Shown: positions 1-11,152 of the stretch, piece after piece
How positions within the stretch are numbered: the first letter of the stretch is position 1
How the letters are laid out: each line of letters starts with the position of its first letter
Assembly (NCBI GenBank): GCA_006937955.1
Contig: SSNP01000003.1
Span: 1,393,314-1,457,313, forward strand
From: Pachypanchax playfairii
Taxonomy: Eukaryota > Chordata > Actinopteri > Cyprinodontiformes > Aplocheilidae
DNA length: 64,000 bases
Reading direction: 5' to 3'
The notes under the pieces: model-generated
What the model saw: the letters and a program-made list of their open reading frames with translations, nothing else
Told to the model about the DNA's origin: nothing
Databases searched by the model: none
Program-made: the position numbers and the translations under genes

Positions 1-67
1 CTCTTCATGAATATTCTCACCGCCAGTGATTTGTTTAATCCTGTTGCTTTACCCTCCACTGCACATT

Positions 68-220
68 CACACACACACACACACACACACTAAAATGTAC
101 ACAATAGACACACCAGTGCAGAGAAATTTTCTCCAACAGTCTTGTGGGTACAGTCTCCCTTCTGCACATACACACGTGCTGTGGATTTGTAATGTGCAGA
201 GAACACACACACACACACAC
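68..220. repeat. paired CA microsatellites
   Basis: Two CA/AC dinucleotide tracts, at 68-90 and 203-220, are separated by about 110 bases of ordinary sequence. The open frames over them are products of the repeat. Confidence 0.95.
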
Positions 221-2450
221 ATGTGCACATTTGTTGTGTATTTGTCAACGAAGACAGGAACTCCTGAGCTCATTCATATGTGAAGGAGGCATGATTCTGT
301 AATTGCTTTCTGGGATGGCAGGAAGACAGCTCTGAGTGTTGTGTGGGTGTTGGTGTGTGTGTGCAAGTGTGCAGGCCTGTGCATGACTGTGTGAATTTCA
401 AGTGGTCATCTTCAAGTCTTTATTTAACATGGTAAAACATGTGCCTCCTTATCAAATTAAACACCAGTTCAACCTCTGTCTCTTGCTCTTTAAATGCCAC
501 CTGAAACATCCTGAAGCGTCACTATTCCTCTACGTGAATATCCTGCCAAAGAACAACGACTCTGTCAGATTGATACATTTTGAAATGTGATGGAAAAAAC
601 ACATTGTAAAAAACCCCTGTAGTCTGAAATGTTCATGTTACTAAATGTTTCTATCCTAATACTTTGAATTGATAACTTCAGAAATATATAATTTAATTTG
701 TCATCAAAACTTAATTTTCTTTAATCAATCAATTACATGAGTAAAACACAGACAGACAGAGCTCAAAATAAAGAGGGAGTTGCTACGGCAGCCTGTTTGT
801 CCAAGCAGGGAGTATAAACAGATGACAAAAATGTGTGTTAATGAAGTCAGTGCCTTCACCAGTTTGAGCACCTGCTCACAGCTCATCAGGCCCAAACCAT
901 AGACTGTATATATAGTCAAATGGACACAAGTTGTTGAAGGTGCAGTGATTTTAGTATTTCATTTGACAGACTTTTCTTGTTTTGCCTTTTTGTCACACTT
1001 AAATGTTTAAAAAAAGGAAACAACTTTTAATATCAGAAAAAAATAAACAGAGTAAAAACCTAATGCAGTTTTCAAATTATTATTTAAAACCAACATGACC
1101 CTTTGTGAAAAGAGTGAAGCCGTCTATTTGGCTGAAAATCCACATCCTATCTTCAAAGTTTAACATTTATTTACAAACCTGCCAATTTAATCTTAAATAA
1201 TCTTATATAACAACTGTACCCGTGGTTTCACTTTTCCACTATGCAATGGAGGAGAGTGCAAAATCATAACTGAGGTGGTAGTTAAAAAGTGGAGATGTGC
1301 TTTCGAAGTCACCCTAACAGCAGCTGTGTCACTTCAGGAGTGGTACAATGTACATGGTAAAATGATTCTTGTAAATGAGAGACCACTAACTTGGCATGTG
1401 CCAGATCTACTGTATGTGTTGAGTCAGGACTACACATAGAACTGGAACTGCTCCATGTGAAAGTGTCTGAAAAAGGGAGGGCCATCTGGTATAATATTCT
1501 GAGCTGATTTGAGGACGGACCATCAGGTGTCTGCCTACCATGGTTTTTCTTTAGCCAATCACAGTAAATCAAGCTTTTGCAAATCCAGTTGGGAGAAAAC
1601 ATCTTTACTATCAAGAAACACACAAAGTGCTTCCCTTTGCACGTTTTTCAATGAAGAAATAGTCGAGTTGGACGGTTTAATGGAGCAGTACAAGATGGAT
1701 TTTCATTGGTTTGGAAAACTCCAAATCGCGAGAATCCAGCTTGCAGCGTCTGGTTAAGAGACCATTACCCTCTCAGAGTTCCATCAATACATAAGTGTTA
1801 ATGGGCCACAGGAAATGCACAAGACAAAGGCATCAAACAATCTTTCTGTGTTGAATGATGAGTTTAGGTTGAAACCAACATTTAAATTAAACATTTATTT
1901 AAGTTTATTTATGCGCTTTCTTTCTTAGTTTTGTGGTTTAAAGCACATAGAAAGGATTTGTTTCACTAGAAGTTTCAACCAGCTTTTACCATTGGCTAAA
2001 ACAGTATGCAGTGTTTTCTGTTCACTGATTTCAACTAGATGAAAAATATTTATGTTAAGCTTATTTTTTCCCAACAAGTGACTCCTCAGAAGGATTTTTT
2101 TTAATTTGGCATTTTGTTTAAGTGAGTCTTTAGATTACTCCAAATTAGAAAACTCCAAATTAAATTACTTTGAATCATAACCCATTAGAATACTGAAACT
2201 TTCAAAACTATAGAGGCTTTGTGAGACGATAGTTGGACCAAAGCATCAATTTCTCAGGGACCTAAGTCATCCAGGAATTTTTTTCTTTGAACTTTTACCC
2301 TTTGGCAGACGCTCCAGGTTACTGAAGGCAAGAACCATCCAACACTTAAAAGCTCTTTTTTATGCAACAACAATAACTGTTCTAAAATGTGTTTGGGGTC
2401 AAAAGAACATAGTAAATACAAACATAGTATAATGTGCAATACAACAAACA

Positions 2451-2452
<2 letters not shown>

Positions 2453-2485
<33 letters not shown>
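2453..2485. repeat. TA dinucleotide microsatellite
   Basis: An uninterrupted TA tract of about 33 bases. Such tracts are self-complementary and usually unstable in length. Confidence 0.95.
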
Positions 2486-2489
<4 letters not shown>

Positions 2490-2689
2490 TAATTAGCCAA
2501 CTGTTCTGGGATTCATGTGTAATCGAACAAGTCTTTATTTATTACTTATATGTCTGTATTTCATGTTATCTTTTGCAGGATTCTTAGTTAGTAGTCCATA
2601 GTTTTGTGTGTTTATATCTTGCCTGGTGTGCTTTTTTTTATCCCTTTTATATTTCAGTACTTTTATTTTTTGTGACGCATAATGGGGAG

Positions 2690-2745
2690 TGCACATTTTC
2701 TGTTTCGTTGTATTGGTTACAATGACACTATAGATTGATTGATTC
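2690..2745 (+). mobile_element. possible retroelement 3' tail
   Basis: The sequence runs from a TTTCGTTGTAT motif to ACAATGACACTATAGATT and a short ATTG-type tail. This resembles the 3' ends of several fish LINE/SINE families, which end in a TTTCGTTGTA motif and then ACAATGACAATAAAGATT. No coding part precedes it, so it would be a heavily 5'-truncated copy. The family is not assigned. Confidence 0.4.
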
Positions 2746-4347
2746 AGTTCATCTCTTGTGATTGCATGGGTTTAACAAACTTTAAATATGTAGCCTGAAT
2801 AGTTTTGTGTTGAAGCTGCTTTCATGAATCCAATATATATTTGGTTTGTGTAGAATAACAGTAAAAGTAGCTCGCAAAAGTACTCTGTGTCTCCATCTGA
2901 GGATTTTAAAGCAGTGGGTGGATGCCAACACGCACATGCACAGAGTTTTCCATCAAGGCAAAAAGCCACAGAGTGTTTTAATGGTTTTAGTTCCTGAGAA
3001 CTAAAAGTAAAAATCATTGATTTTAGTTGTGGGACTTTGTTGAGATTAAAACACTTTTTGTGCTCCATCTTTCTTCATTTCTTCTTTAACTCCTCTGCTT
3101 TGTACCAGGTACTTGTACATATGCCCCTCTGAAGTAGTTAGACAATAAAGCATAACATGCTTGTCCTAGTTTGGCAGCTTCATGTGCTATTACACCTTCT
3201 GCTCCAAGGAGCCTTCATTAATGACACCCTTCATTTTAATTACTCATTGTCCAAAAGTTCCTCAATGTTGCTCCATTTATGTCTAACAAGAATTCCATCA
3301 GTTTTGGCCACTTTGGAAGAGCTTTAGGCCGTTCTTGTCCTTTGAAACACCACCTGAGCAGGTAGACATAAAGCACAGCCATCACATTTCTAAGATTCTG
3401 CCATTGTCCTCTTTTTAACATCCTTCTTGACTTCTTCCTCATCCTGCTGAGATCCTTCTGAGCCACCTGAACTCCCTCAGCATCGCCTCTACCTGCCTGC
3501 TCCAAAACATGTACTCTTGTCTCTGGACTTCACTGGAATCAAGAAAAATGATGGTGGAATCTAGTGAGCACAGTCTGACCTCTTCATACCAACAGAGGCT
3601 AAAGCACTCGTACTGGATCAGCTCATTAAAATAACTCACTCACCTGAAGTCTCTCTCAGGCATTGAGATGACTTAAGGATTTTAAATAAAACTGTTTATT
3701 ATTCTATATTTTTTTTGTGTGTGAGTGTTATATGGTGCTCAGAATTTGCTCAGGGAATTGTAAACACAGAATGACCATAAAAATCCAAGTAATATGTTTG
3801 GTTTGCATTATGCTACTGAAGAATGTCAAAAATAAATCTGCAACTTATTCCAAGTTATCAAACAATTAATCAGTAAATCTATACCCAACTGATTTCTGCG
3901 CTCTGAACAAATCAACATGAATGCTTAGACTTTGAGTAAAAAGGTGCATGGATACACTGGATTTAAAACTAGGATTCATCTCTGGCAAACATCCCCACAT
4001 TCATCATATGATAATGAAAGCAGTCTGCTTGTCTTCTCTTCTTTTGACTCACTTTTCTAAATTAAGGTTCTGCAACCTGCAGGATCAACAATTCCTTTCT
4101 TTTTATTTTCGATTTCCCTTCAAATAAAATGTGATCAGTATGGCAGAACATACTAAATCCTTGAGATGAAGATAATACAGCTGATTATTTATCGTATATA
4201 CAAAAAGCTAACAATACATTAACACAAATATAAAACAATACAATTACAGTATATATTTTTTTCAGGTTTTAGCTCATTTTGTATTTATAAACAAACTGTG
4301 ATGGACATATTTAAATCTTGGTCATCTGTATAAATATTGACAATAGT

Positions 4348-4367
4348 AAAAAAAAAAAAAAAAAAAA
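4348..4367. repeat. poly-A run
   Basis: Twenty consecutive A residues. It could be the relic tail of a plus-strand retroposon, but nothing recognisable precedes it. Confidence 0.9.
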
Positions 4368-5627
4368 CATGACTCACATCCCTACACTGTGTTGGTGCAA
4401 ACAGACAACAGTGTTTCTGTTCCTGTATATTATTAATACACAAAATGACATGCTCCTAGTAGGTAAACCTGAGAGGGAGAACAACTTGCTAGAAGTCTGC
4501 ATATGGCTTCAGGGTGACTGGTTGGAGCTCAAGTCTCTCACTTTGATGTTTTTGTCATAGAGAGCATGTGATGAACTCGCGTGTTTCGGAGGGAAGAAAA
4601 ACATCCAAAATTGTGATGACAAAAGGTGATTAAGTCTTTACACCCCACCACCACTAAAAGACACACTGATGGTACTAAGATGGTTGGTTAATTCACATCC
4701 TTGCACTGCCTCCTCCTTCTTTGGGTCCCCATGCACAAGTTGGCCACGTTTACAGAATCAATAAGATGAATAGCGTGATCTGCTGTATTGCTGTATTTTG
4801 TCCATATGTGTTTGTTTGTGTACATGTATTTATGTTTATCATAGTTGCTCCAGTATCGCGTTCTCTTATAACACAGAAGTAAATTACCACAAGCAACGGA
4901 GCACTCAAGGATTACCCTCTTGTAGGATTAACATTCACTACCTGTGAGGCTGTCCAGTTTGTGTTCATAGGTGTGATTATAATTGTGTGCTTTTGTCAGT
5001 GCACATGTACTGTATGTGTGAGTCTAATAACCGCAAAAGAAAGTTCGACATTGACTCATAAGCTGCTTTGTTGATGCATAATTTATTTCTCTCTATTGAC
5101 TGAACCGTGAACACTTCTGAAACTATCTTAGGCTGTTCAGCTGAGGCTAAAACAAACTGCTCACAGTCTCAATCAAAATGTCTTCTTCTTTTTTTCATTT
5201 TCCTTTTGCTGCTGATAGTGTTGTTTTGACAAGAGCTGAAAGTTGTTAATCATTCTGTTGTAATGGTTCTAAATGATAATGTTAAAATTAGCTGTCTTTT
5301 ATGTTTTCATTCAGCAATCACAGCCACAACTGATAATATTTGTGTGTTTTTTCAAAATAAAGTACTTTTTTATCACCCAAAGAGAAAGAGTTGTGTCACA
5401 GTGACTGAGCTTTGCTGATGGCGTGCTACAAAACGGAAGAAGACACTGTTACAGTGTCAGCCGGCTCGTACAGGGGTCTTTTTGGCACAAAAACACAGTG
5501 ACTTAGTGATCGTGTATCCATAACTTGTGGCTCCTGCACATAATGTGGGTCAATCACAGAATACTTAAAGCAGACCGGGCCACGTTGGCCATGTCTCTGG
5601 GCTATGACCTCCTCATGTCGTGTTAGC

Positions 5628-6143
5628 TTGGTCTTCAACCTGCAGCGTTGGAGCCACATGTGGCTCTTCAGCCCCTCTGTAGTGGCTCCTTATAACTTTG
5701 ACCAAAAGCAACATGAACCTGAGTAAGAACAGGAAATGGATCATTTTAGCACTTTTTTTCTCTTCACTTCTTTAGATTGTTAGTTGACCAGGACACGTTA
5801 ATCCAAAAAGCATTTTAGATGAAAGGTAAAATGTTTTTAAAAGACAGAAAAGAAGTCTAGTTACCCATTTTTATAAACGTTTTTAGGGTTGTTCCAGTGC
5901 AGGATCTTGGTGGAGGCTGGTGTTTATCTCCAACAGCATAAAGAATAATCTAATGTTTATGTTTGTTTTTTTATAAACAAACATAAAGGTGGAACTTCAT
6001 ACTTTAACTATAAGTGGGCAACTTATTGTATAAATTGTTTTATCTCAATTTTTAGGGTTATATGACTTTGTGGTTTTTTACAAATTACATTTATGAGTGA
6101 TGTGAAAATGGCTCTTTAAGTTGTAACAGTTGCAGATCCCTGA
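5628..6143. mobile_element. non-autonomous hAT-like element
   Basis: The left end reads GGTCTTCAACCTGCAGCG, followed by a GGAGCCACATGTGGCTC block. The right end reads TGGCTCTTTAAG, then GTTGCAGATCCCTGA. The reverse complement of the right end (CAGGGATCTGCAAC) matches the left end with a few changes, giving imperfect terminal inverted repeats. The flanks GTGTTAGC and GTGTAGC look like a decayed 8-bp target duplication, typical of hAT transposons. No transposase is encoded. The copy sits inside the chchd3 intron. Family membership comes from remembered resemblance to a widespread fish repeat; exact ends are approximate. Confidence 0.55.
5956..5987. repeat. perfect 13-bp inverted repeat (hairpin)
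   Basis: The arm TTTATGTTTGTTT at 5956-5968 is exactly complementary to AAACAAACATAAA at 5975-5987, with a 6-base loop. It is internal to the hAT-like element. The arms are too short and AT-rich for a canonical microRNA precursor. Confidence 0.8.
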
Positions 6144-6775
6144 GTGTAGCATCTTAGTTTGTTATGCAGGGGATGGACTCAGGGCCTGGTGCTGTGGTAG
6201 GTGTACATGATAGGATCTTCATGGGAACTTTCTGCTGATCTAAAGTGTGTATAGTGATGCTACAGGAGAGCATTATGTGGAAAACCTATTTGTTGAGTAC
6301 CCAGAGTGTTGCAGCATCATGATTTACCTTCACGCAGAAGCTGGTTTTCCAAATCTGTTGACATCCATTTGTGTTTTTATATGAGGTGCATATAAAGTGG
6401 AGTCATCATCCAGTGTGAAGGCGGTGTATCACCTATCCTTATACCGTTGCAGTGTTTTTACTTGATATAAAAAGGACAAAAAGAAGACATATTGTTATAA
6501 AATCCAGTCTGTTGTTTGCATTGTTACGTTATGCCTCATTTTATGATCCATTTGTCAAAAAATATTAATGCATATTGAAGGCTCATCTTAAGGTATGTGT
6601 TAAATTAAAAGCAGAAAACATTAATCAGCAGTTTATAGTTGTCATTCATGTCTGAACACAGTAACACTACTAAAGGTAGTAACATCTGGAAAACAACAGT
6701 TAAAGTGGAAATCAGTGCACCATAAAACAAAGATTTTACTTTCACTGACCCTTTCCTTCTATTCTTTGCTACCAG

Positions 6776-6911
6776 GGCCCAGCAGACTTCATCTGTATGT
6801 GCTGAGCTGCAGGCCAAAGTGCTCCAGTGCTACAGAGAAAATCCACATCAGACCCTACACTGCTCCAGCTTGGCCAAACAGTACATGGCCTGCGTGCAAC
6901 AAGCAAAGAAG
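6776..6911 (+). CDS. chchd3: CHCHD3/MIC19, CHCH-domain exon (partial)
   Basis: This exon encodes the C-terminal CHCH domain of CHCHD3 (MIC19), a subunit of the MICOS complex on the intermembrane-space face of the mitochondrial inner membrane that helps form crista junctions. In the frame starting at 6786, two CX9C motifs are visible: CAELQAKVLQC and CSSLAKQYMAC. The first is followed by YRENPHQTL, nearly identical to vertebrate CHCHD3. Four cysteines in this spacing form the two disulfides of the CHCH hairpin. A strong pyrimidine tract and CAG end at 6775. A second CAG ends at 6785 and would give a protein closer in length to mammalian CHCHD3, so the exon's left edge is uncertain by 10 bases. 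The exon ends in phase 0 before a GTAAGA donor at 6912. CHCHD6, the paralogue, matches less well. The N-terminal exons lie outside the window. In fish with two copies, 3a and 3b cannot be told apart here. Confidence 0.93.
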
Positions 6912-8147
6912 GTAAGAGGGCTGGAGTCCATATGTAGGTGTAGAAATAGAAACAAATTTAAAAAGAAAAAGAAAAACATTTTTCTTTTGAAGAGGCTTCT
7001 GTTTTCTGCTGAGAATTGGAAGAAATCTTGTTTCTGACTGACAGTAAAAAAACTGATAGACAAATAAAATCTTTTCATTCTTAAAGGAAATTATTTTACA
7101 TCAGAAAATGAACAACACTTGCGTTGGTTATTCAGACACCTCATATCAGAAGGTAAATAAATGAAACCTCATCTGTAATAAGGAAGATTACACCCTCATT
7201 TAGTGTGTTTAAATGAACCAGATTTTGCTTTCGTTACTTTTAAATTATTTTACACTTTCTGCAGACAGTTTCCAGACTTCATATTTTTCTACAAAGTGCT
7301 TGTTTGCTTAATTTCTTGATCAAAAATACTAAATGAAATGGAGACATTTACGCAATATTATCCTCTCAAAATGCATTGATGTTGCTTCAAAGTAGTTAAA
7401 ACCTTGATCAACTTCTGATCAATCACTGATAAAGCAAAGGCTTTCAAAATCAAAAAGTTAAAGAGTCTTTGTTTTTCCTTTTGGATGATATTTTTGTTAG
7501 ATTGTAAGATCAACACAAAAAGGGCTTTGACTTTCAGTTTTACAGACACGGAGCAAAAAATTGGGTGCGTTATTAGCCAAGCCGTATCCTCAGTACAAGA
7601 CGGTCTTAGTTTTAAATCCCTGGCATTAAAGGCGGCCAGCGATGTGCCTTTCTTTAACCGATGTTAGGCCTTTCATTTAGCAAGTACAGCTTTTTTCTCT
7701 TTCAGGACTTCATTTAATTCAGACCCAAACGCATCTTTCAAAGATTCCATGGAAGTTTGATTTGCAGCCAAACCTGAAAAAGTTTTTGAAAACACTAAAG
7801 AGGCGAATAAATGATAGTAAAAGGTCAGCTGAATTGGAAGGAGGGGTGGAAGCTTTGGATCATAATTAGCACATCAACACCTGTTCCTGTAGATACCGAC
7901 GAATAACAGCAGAAGTTTAGCCAGCAAGTAAACATGGATGTTTTTTATGGTGATGCAAGATGTTGGGTGTTATTTTAATGGTGTATTTACCAAATTTTAG
8001 AATCACTTTAAGTATTAAATATAAAGTGTTCAAAATCAGTTACTTCATGCACCTGAAATTCACAAAATACTGAGCTGCTTCCATAAAAACAATTTTGACC
8101 CTGACATTTTATCACTGCCATCTTCTCTGTCTAACCTTTCTTTTTAG
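6912..8147 (+). other. chchd3: putative last chchd3 intron
   Basis: The stretch begins with the GTAAGA donor. It ends, if the candidate terminal exon is right, at a long pyrimidine tract and TTTTTAG, with a CTGAC branch-point-like sequence about 45 bases upstream and no AG between. A weaker alternative acceptor ends at about 7705. No coding sequence or named repeat is seen inside. Confidence 0.35.
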
Positions 8148-8153
8148 GGATAA
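8148..8153 (+). CDS. chchd3: candidate terminal coding bases of chchd3
   Basis: The preceding exon ends in phase 0. Joined to this acceptor, the next codons are GGA TAA, so the protein would end Lys-Lys-Gly, shorter than mammalian CHCHD3 but like the remembered Lys-Gly end of the paralogue CHCHD6. The acceptor is the cleanest in the next few kilobases: a long pyrimidine tract, a branch-point-like CTGAC and no intervening AG. A rival is the acceptor at about 7705, giving Asp-Phe-Ile-stop with an AATAAA near 7807. The true last exon could also be elsewhere, so this is inference only. Confidence 0.28.
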   Translation, partial: G

Positions 8154-8869
8154 TCTATCAGAGATTAAATCTTTCATTTTAAACACTGGCCTGCGCTGCT
8201 GTTTTGAAGATGGTAGGTTTTTAGGCTGACCTTTGAGACTTTTTGAAGCTTTCTGTCCCTGTCTCAGACTTTATCCTGTTTAGAAATGTTATTAGATATA
8301 AGATTTCAACTTTTTCAAATCTAAAATATATTTCAGCCAGTCTTCTGTTTTATTTTCTACTTTCAGTTGTTGAGTTATGTTTAAGCTATGGTTGAAAAGG
8401 CTGTGATGAATGATGGATTTGTAAGAATCTCCCAGTTCCTACAAAATCTGGAGTTCATTGATGTTTGTGGAAGGGAGATAATTTCCTGCTTCCTTTTTAG
8501 TAAATTCATACATCTACATTTCAATTTGCAAGAGCAATTTGAGGCATTCTTAAGAAAATTAGGTGATGTACTGCCATAAACTGGTTTTAGATTTCTTCTG
8601 TTATTTGTAAGGGTGCCTTGGAATCTTCCTGCGATATACTTACAACCGCCTTGTGAAAACCGCTGTCATACGGTGGCTGTATGGCACCCCTATGTGCAAC
8701 TTAATGCAATTTTAAGCTCATTTTGTTGGGTTATTTAAGTGGTAGCCATCCATTATCTCCAAAATTCTGTGTCTTGATCATCACATCTGCTAGAAAATTT
8801 GTGGAAAATTTTGTAATTTTCAAGACTCTACACCTGCCGGATAAAGAAGAAGATCTGGTAGTTGTAGTC

Positions 8870-9065
8870 ACTGCTTTCATTTGGCAGCAGTAGGAGGACC
8901 TGGAGAGAAGACGGCGACACTGGTGAATGTCCATGGATCCAGAGGCAACACCGCTATGGTCAGTACAAGACTGTTCCTTGAGCTGGACCATGAGTCAGAA
9001 TGTGACTACAAGGCCTACCAGGTGGACTGTAACACTTTGCCAAGGTGCTGCATCGCGTCACCCTA
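8870..9065 (+). pseudogene. possible Harbinger-type transposase N-terminal relic
   Basis: Read with frame changes, this segment gives an Arg-rich stretch, a Val-His motif, then pieces like RYGQY, LFLELDHE, DYKAY and FAKVLHRVTLLIMK. The order resembles the N-terminal part of PIF/Harbinger transposases in fish, where an Arg-rich run leads to a VHPIN motif, a G-x-Y-x-x-L helix and an F-x-x-L-L-x-x-V-x-P-x-I segment. At least two frameshifts are needed and the catalytic DDE part is absent, so this would be a dead fragment. It could instead be an unrelated repeat. Confidence 0.35.
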
Positions 9066-10595
9066 CTAATCATGAAAAGTGAGAAGTAAATGGAACTTTC
9101 TGGAAGCAAAATTATTAGAGGAAAGAAGGAAAACAGAAAAACAGACTGGATATGGGATTGTGGAATGGTCTGCTGACCCTAAATAATCCAACAAGTTGTG
9201 TCTTAGGTTGTTCAAAAGGCTTTTGTACAGCAAAGCCCTACAATAAGTTTTTATGGTATGTTTGTAGAAAATCTTGGACCAGACCATCAACCTGGCCACG
9301 ACCTTACAAATATACTATTAACACTGTATTCTTATTATTCTTACAGATTATTGTGACCACAGCTTTAATCTGGATAAATGTTTGTGTCCTTGTGATACCT
9401 GGCATAATATTTGCTAAAAAGCCTTTGTTTGTGTTTTACTGCTCATTATACGACATATGGTCTGTTAATTTTTTTTGTTTGTTTTTGTAGTTTTTTATGT
9501 CTCTGGCAGCAGTCTTTTATAACAAAAGTTTTACCATAGCGTGTGGTCACATGACCTGGGCTACATGTACCTGTCTGCTGCTGACTCATATACCTAAAGA
9601 AACTAAAAATGACCTTTTTTTTTACATATAAATAAATATACATACATTCTTATGAGACATGAGCTGCCTCCTGTTGATTATGTGGCACTTTTTAAAAAAA
9701 AAGTCCCTTGGTTAATTTGGGGAGGGTGCTTAAAAGAACAGAGATAATCGATGTATAAAATGTTTAATAACTAAACTTCTATAAACTGCAGTGTCACAAA
9801 AGTTATTTTGAAAACTTGTAGGCTTGTTCAGATATACTTCAGAACTTAGTTTGGAAAACAGTCATTCAGAATATTTTTGGAGAAATGTTGCTCAATAAAG
9901 ATATTCAGTAACTTGTACATAGTTTCAAAGATGTCTCGTCCACATTTCTGGACCCACAGATGCTTCATACTGCACAACATAAAGCAAGTGTCATAGACAA
10001 AATAGATTGAAGTACCAGATTAAAAAATTCCCTTAAATAGTTATAGATTTGAGAGCTTATAAAAATATAACTTGTGGACTTCTCTATTCTGGAACAATAT
10101 ATTCCTCAGGACTTTGTTTCAAATCCATTTGTCTTGTGTTTCATCTATTCTTTGGATCTTTCATGCTGTTGCCATTATTGATCTGTTCCTTCTCTCTGCG
10201 TCCACGCTTCTTTCTTCCTTTGTTGAAGCATCATTCGCTGCTCTTCGCGCAGCACTTTTGTCACATTAACAGTGCATTAGTGGACTAAGCATCTCTCTCT
10301 CAATAAGTATAGGTTTTGGAATGAATGTTTGCTTCATCTCAGATGGATCAGTCAACTGCTGAGTCTTCTTGAATTATAAATTGGTTTCAGTCAGACCTGG
10401 AAACACATTACGCACAAAATCTAGTTTTCTTAAAACGAAACAATCTGAGTCGACGTTACACCATTAGGTACACCACCCATCATATGCATTATTAACTAAT
10501 GTGGTGTACAATAACTACAAAATGCAGACACAAACAGCCGAGATATTGAGAGCAGATGTGTGTAGTTGTCATCGCTAACTTGTTGTTTCGGTTAA
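9066..10595. other. intergenic, nothing recognised
   Basis: AT-rich sequence with short overlapping open frames that have no recognisable motif. A CAATAAAG near 9895 would serve as a polyadenylation signal if the chchd3 3' UTR reaches this far, but nothing shows that it does. Confidence 0.5.
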
Positions 10596-11148
10596 AGAGG
10601 CCATTCCAATCAAATTGGTTTGTCTGAAGTTTCTGTTGAATATTTTAGCTCCACAGGTGTTCTTACCTTCATAGTGGGTGTGAAAACAGGTCAATAACTT
10701 CTCTTTCAGTTTTTATCCCTCAAACTAAGCAGGTGGTGATAAAACCAGAGTTCGAAAAGCCTGTATCTGTTTCGTCACAACTCCTTTGCTCATTAGTATT
10801 CATCAGCTCCCGCAGTTGAAACCACGCCTAGCATGCTGCTGGTTCAAAGCTGTTAGCATAAACACGTATCAAACCTGAAGAGACTCGGTGTGCTGTTGCC
10901 ATGCACAGCGGGGCAGGAAACAGGAAGCTGTGCTCTTATAGGCTAGTTTGTTAGCCAATCTGAGTCCAGCAAATTCGTATAATGAATATTAATGAGTTAC
11001 AGCCCAAAGCCAACCGAATCTTCATGCAGACAGATTGAAAGGTCTGTTAATCAGTGTTTCCTAATGTTTTTTAGATATTAAATGTTTAATACAGGTTAAT
11101 ACTTCAGAAATAACCACAAAGTCCTGAAATTTGTATGAAATGGCCTCT
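10596..11148. mobile_element. TTAA-flanked MITE, copy A (full length)
   Basis: A 553-bp element starts AGAGGCCATT and ends AATGGCCTCT, giving perfect short terminal inverted repeats, with TTAA on both sides (10592-10595 and 11149-11152). TTAA duplications are the hallmark of piggyBac-type transposition. There is no coding capacity, so it is a non-autonomous element. Two more copies are at 33570 and 39526, sharing long internal blocks such as the GAATATTTTAGCTCCA and CTAGCATGCTGCTGG segments. This copy is intact at both ends and defines the family's borders. Confidence 0.8.
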
Positions 11149-11152
11149 TTAA

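Larger units (their letters stand above)
1..6775 (+). other. chchd3: chchd3 intron (upstream of the CHCH exon)
   Basis: No frame here encodes the coiled-coil part of CHCHD3 that should precede the CHCH exon, so the stretch is read as a single intron whose upstream exon lies outside the window. It is AT-rich, with microsatellites near the start, a TA repeat, a retroelement tail and a hAT-like element listed separately. The open frames present (for example at 1309-1757 and 3236-3639) have no recognisable domain and overlap on both strands, so they are not called genes. That the region is intronic is inferred from the exon at 6776. Confidence 0.7.

Noticed and set aside
1309..1757. Overlapping open frames on both strands
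   Set aside because: Possibly part of a repeat, but no terminal repeats or known domain could be shown.
3236..3639. Two overlapping minus-strand frames (89 and 66 codons)
   Set aside because: They suggest a decayed transposon protein, but no motif could be matched and they are in different frames.
9344..9490. Acceptor-like TTCTTATTATTCTTACAG followed by an open frame
   Set aside because: The frame is hydrophobic AT-rich sequence with no similarity to the CHCHD3 C-terminus.
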